The notes below the pieces were generated by a model. The model was given only the letters and a program-made list of their open reading frames with translations, had not been told where the DNA came from and did not search any database. From the IMG/VR virus record IMGVR_UViG_3300037840_000329, positions 1 to 20,592 of that record: a stretch of DNA of 20,592 nt; one strand, 5' to 3'. The DNA comes from a virus. The position numbers and the translations under genes were made by a program. This document shows, piece by piece, positions 19,538-20,592 of this stretch (its first letter is position 1; each line of letters opens with the position of its first letter).

Positions 19538-20112
19538 TGCAGATCGTCCTCGACGTCAGCGAGTATCAGTCAGTCGGCCAGCTCAACGAGCTTTTGACGA
19601 ACGCCGACGACGAAATCGTAGGCGTCTTTATCAAGGCAGCGCAGGGGATCACCTATATCGACTCGCTCGCAACAGCCTTTGCGAAGTGCTGCGCCAGCCA
19701 TAATACCGCCTTCGCCTATTACGACTTCCTGACGAACGACCAGGCCAACGCGCAGGCGCTGACCTTCGCGCAGTTCGTCAAGACGCTTCCGCCCGCAACC
19801 ATTCTTCCGATGGTCGATTGCGAAGGGTTTTATGCCAAGTACGAACTCGGAGTCGAGCATTGGGAGACGGCCTACGGCAAGAACGCGATTACTTACGCCC
19901 AGCTATCCAATATGCCGAACTACGCCGACCTGACGACGCCGAAATGGGTGGCTCAGTACGACGAGGCGGGGGAATACTACCGGCCGAGCGAGGTCGAGAT
20001 CGACTCGTACCGAGCACAGGGGTACGCCCTTTGGCAATGGACCGACGCGTATATGGGCTACGTCCAGGATGCAAGCGTGCTACTTGTTGACTTCTCGGTA
20101 CTCCGGGCATGA
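19537..20112 (+). CDS. Endolysin, GH25 lysozyme-like muramidase, 191 aa
   Basis: Cleaves the beta-1,4 bond between N-acetylmuramic acid and N-acetylglucosamine. Starts MQIVLDVSEYQ, the beta-barrel opening motif with D6. Then FIKAAQGITYID near 31, FAYYDFL near 59, and MVDCEGF near 92 with the catalytic D94 and E96. KWVAQYDEAG and YALWQWTDAYMGYV are the family's late strands. It is about 190 residues, a catalytic domain without an added wall-binding domain and with no signal peptide, so it needs a holin. GGAGGAAA precedes the ATG. ATGA overlap joins it to the holin-like gene. Confidence 0.88.
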   Translation: MQIVLDVSEYQSVGQLNELLTNADDEIVGVFIKAAQGITYIDSLATAFAKCCASHNTAFAYYDFLTNDQANAQALTFAQFVKTLPPATILPMVDCEGFYAKYELGVEHWETAYGKNAITYAQLSNMPNYADLTTPKWVAQYDEAGEYYRPSEVEIDSYRAQGYALWQWTDAYMGYVQDASVLLVDFSVLRA

Positions 20113-20417
20113 AAACGTTATCTAAACTCGATTGGTACGCGCTCGCTTCGTATATCGTCGGTGGAGGGCTCTCGGGCATCTGCGCCTTCCTCGCCCTGCT
20201 CGACCCGAAGCACGCCGCTATCTATGCCGGCGGCGCGGGGATGGCGGTATCGGTAGCTGGCGTCATCCGTATCGTCGCCAAGCCGTCGAACGCGCCGGCT
20301 CCATCGATCATCCCCGATGCGCCAATTGTTCGACCGAACGGCGTTCCGACCGGGGCCACGAATGTCTCGGATACGTCGTCGATCCTCACGAACGGCGGAG
20401 CAGGTGTCGGGCCTTAG
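20109..20417 (+). CDS. Holin-like membrane protein, 102 aa
   Basis: Starts MKTLSKLDWYALASYIVGGG. Two membrane segments (about residues 10-29 and 35-57: HAAIYAGGAGMAVSVAGVIR) are followed by a long Pro/Ser/Thr/Gly-rich tail. The size, two spans and position after the lysozyme fit a class II-type holin. Its ATG overlaps the lysozyme stop (ATGA), so the two are produced together. The tail after residue 60 is probably disordered and is longer than in many holins. The holin call is from context and topology. Confidence 0.7.
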   Translation: MKTLSKLDWYALASYIVGGGLSGICAFLALLDPKHAAIYAGGAGMAVSVAGVIRIVAKPSNAPAPSIIPDAPIVRPNGVPTGATNVSDTSSILTNGGAGVGP

Positions 20418-20484
20418 ACGAAGGGTGCCTAGGCCGTCCCTGCCGAAAGGCCCTCAACACAGAGCCCCGTGGAGGAAAATCTAA
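20418..20484. other. Short intergenic gap
   Basis: A 67-nt spacer with a weak GGCC...GGCC hairpin (about 20433-20455) and no T-run, so not a convincing terminator. A GGAGGAAAA ribosome site lies at its right end. Confidence 0.5.
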
Positions 20485-20592
20485 ATGGCGCAGAACCCGA
20501 TCGGATACTTTAGTTCTCAGTGGCGCGGGCGTTACTATCAGCCGACGAATGCCAGCCGCCTATTTTCCGGCAGTAACCAGGCTCCGGCCACG
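20485..20592 (+). CDS. Start of a further phage gene, partial
   Basis: Starts MAQNPIGYFSSQWRGRYYQP and runs off the window after 36 codons. GGAGGAAAA about seven bases upstream fixes the start. The sequence seen (aromatic, Arg-rich, then TNASRLFSGSNQAPAT) is too short to identify. Its position after the lysis genes suggests another tail or structural gene, but that is a guess. Confidence 0.7.
   Translation, partial: MAQNPIGYFSSQWRGRYYQPTNASRLFSGSNQAPAT

Noticed and set aside
1-20592. tRNA, rRNA, CRISPR array, insertion sequence or attachment site
   Set aside because: No cloverleaf, repeat-spacer array, transposase or integrase was seen on reading both strands; a short att site could still be missed.

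Overview
The window is a contiguous piece of a tailed double-stranded DNA bacteriophage or prophage, about 20.6 kb long. It carries a recognisable order of packaging, head, head-to-tail, tail/appendage and lysis genes. GC content looks moderately high. Genes are tightly packed, many joined by ATGA, GTGA or TAATG overlaps, and AGGAG/GGAGG-type ribosome binding sites precede many starts. The host cannot be assigned. A lipobox-bearing lipoprotein, Sec-type signal peptides and Shine-Dalgarno sites only say that it is a bacterium. I see no integrase, tRNA, rRNA or CRISPR array.

Region by region. (1) Positions 1-1522, minus strand: a coupled operon of a zinc-ribbon microprotein, two small unknowns and a superfamily II (DEAH) helicase that runs off the left edge. 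(2) 1523-2497: divergent back-to-back promoters, then a plus-strand accessory cluster (KGG-repeat protein, small secreted Pro-rich protein, Cys-rich microprotein) and a repeat-rich gap. (3) 2498-6208: terminase small and large subunits, a HicB-like protein, and a DUF1073-type portal. (4) 6250-8935: a train of very small genes, several Cys-rich, interrupted by a Mu gpF/SPP1 gp7-like minor head protein and followed by membrane microproteins. (5) 8936-12436: a regulatory gap with two promoters and a terminator, then a protease-scaffold fusion (DUF2213-like), a cement/decoration-like protein, the major capsid protein (DUF2184-like) and a strong terminator. (6) 12509-16140: head-completion, neck and other structural proteins. 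(7) 16148-18253: a repeat-bearing fibre/appendage protein with a Sec signal peptide. (8) 18259-18681, minus strand: a lipoprotein gene with its own promoter. (9) 18816-20417: lysis cassette (membrane microprotein, two TM/coiled-coil proteins of opposite topology, GH25 lysozyme, holin-like protein). (10) From 20485: the start of a further gene cut by the right edge.

How the parts work together: terminase and portal pump DNA into a prohead built from the DUF2184 capsid protein on the scaffold/protease. The cement protein and the 12509-15287 proteins complete head and neck, the 16148 protein is a candidate appendage, and the lysis cassette opens the cell. No tape-measure gene is present, so the tail is either short or encoded beyond the right edge.

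The most interesting signals are: a nearly identical promoter/operator-like element in front of both minus-strand transcription units about 17 kb apart; three plus-strand promoters whose -10 boxes lie only 6-8 nt before an ATG, predicting leaderless mRNAs; a structured two-promoter interval before the capsid operon; and a fibre-like protein with a signal peptide and Cys-containing 56-residue repeats. All family names are from memory of sequence patterns; no database search was run.
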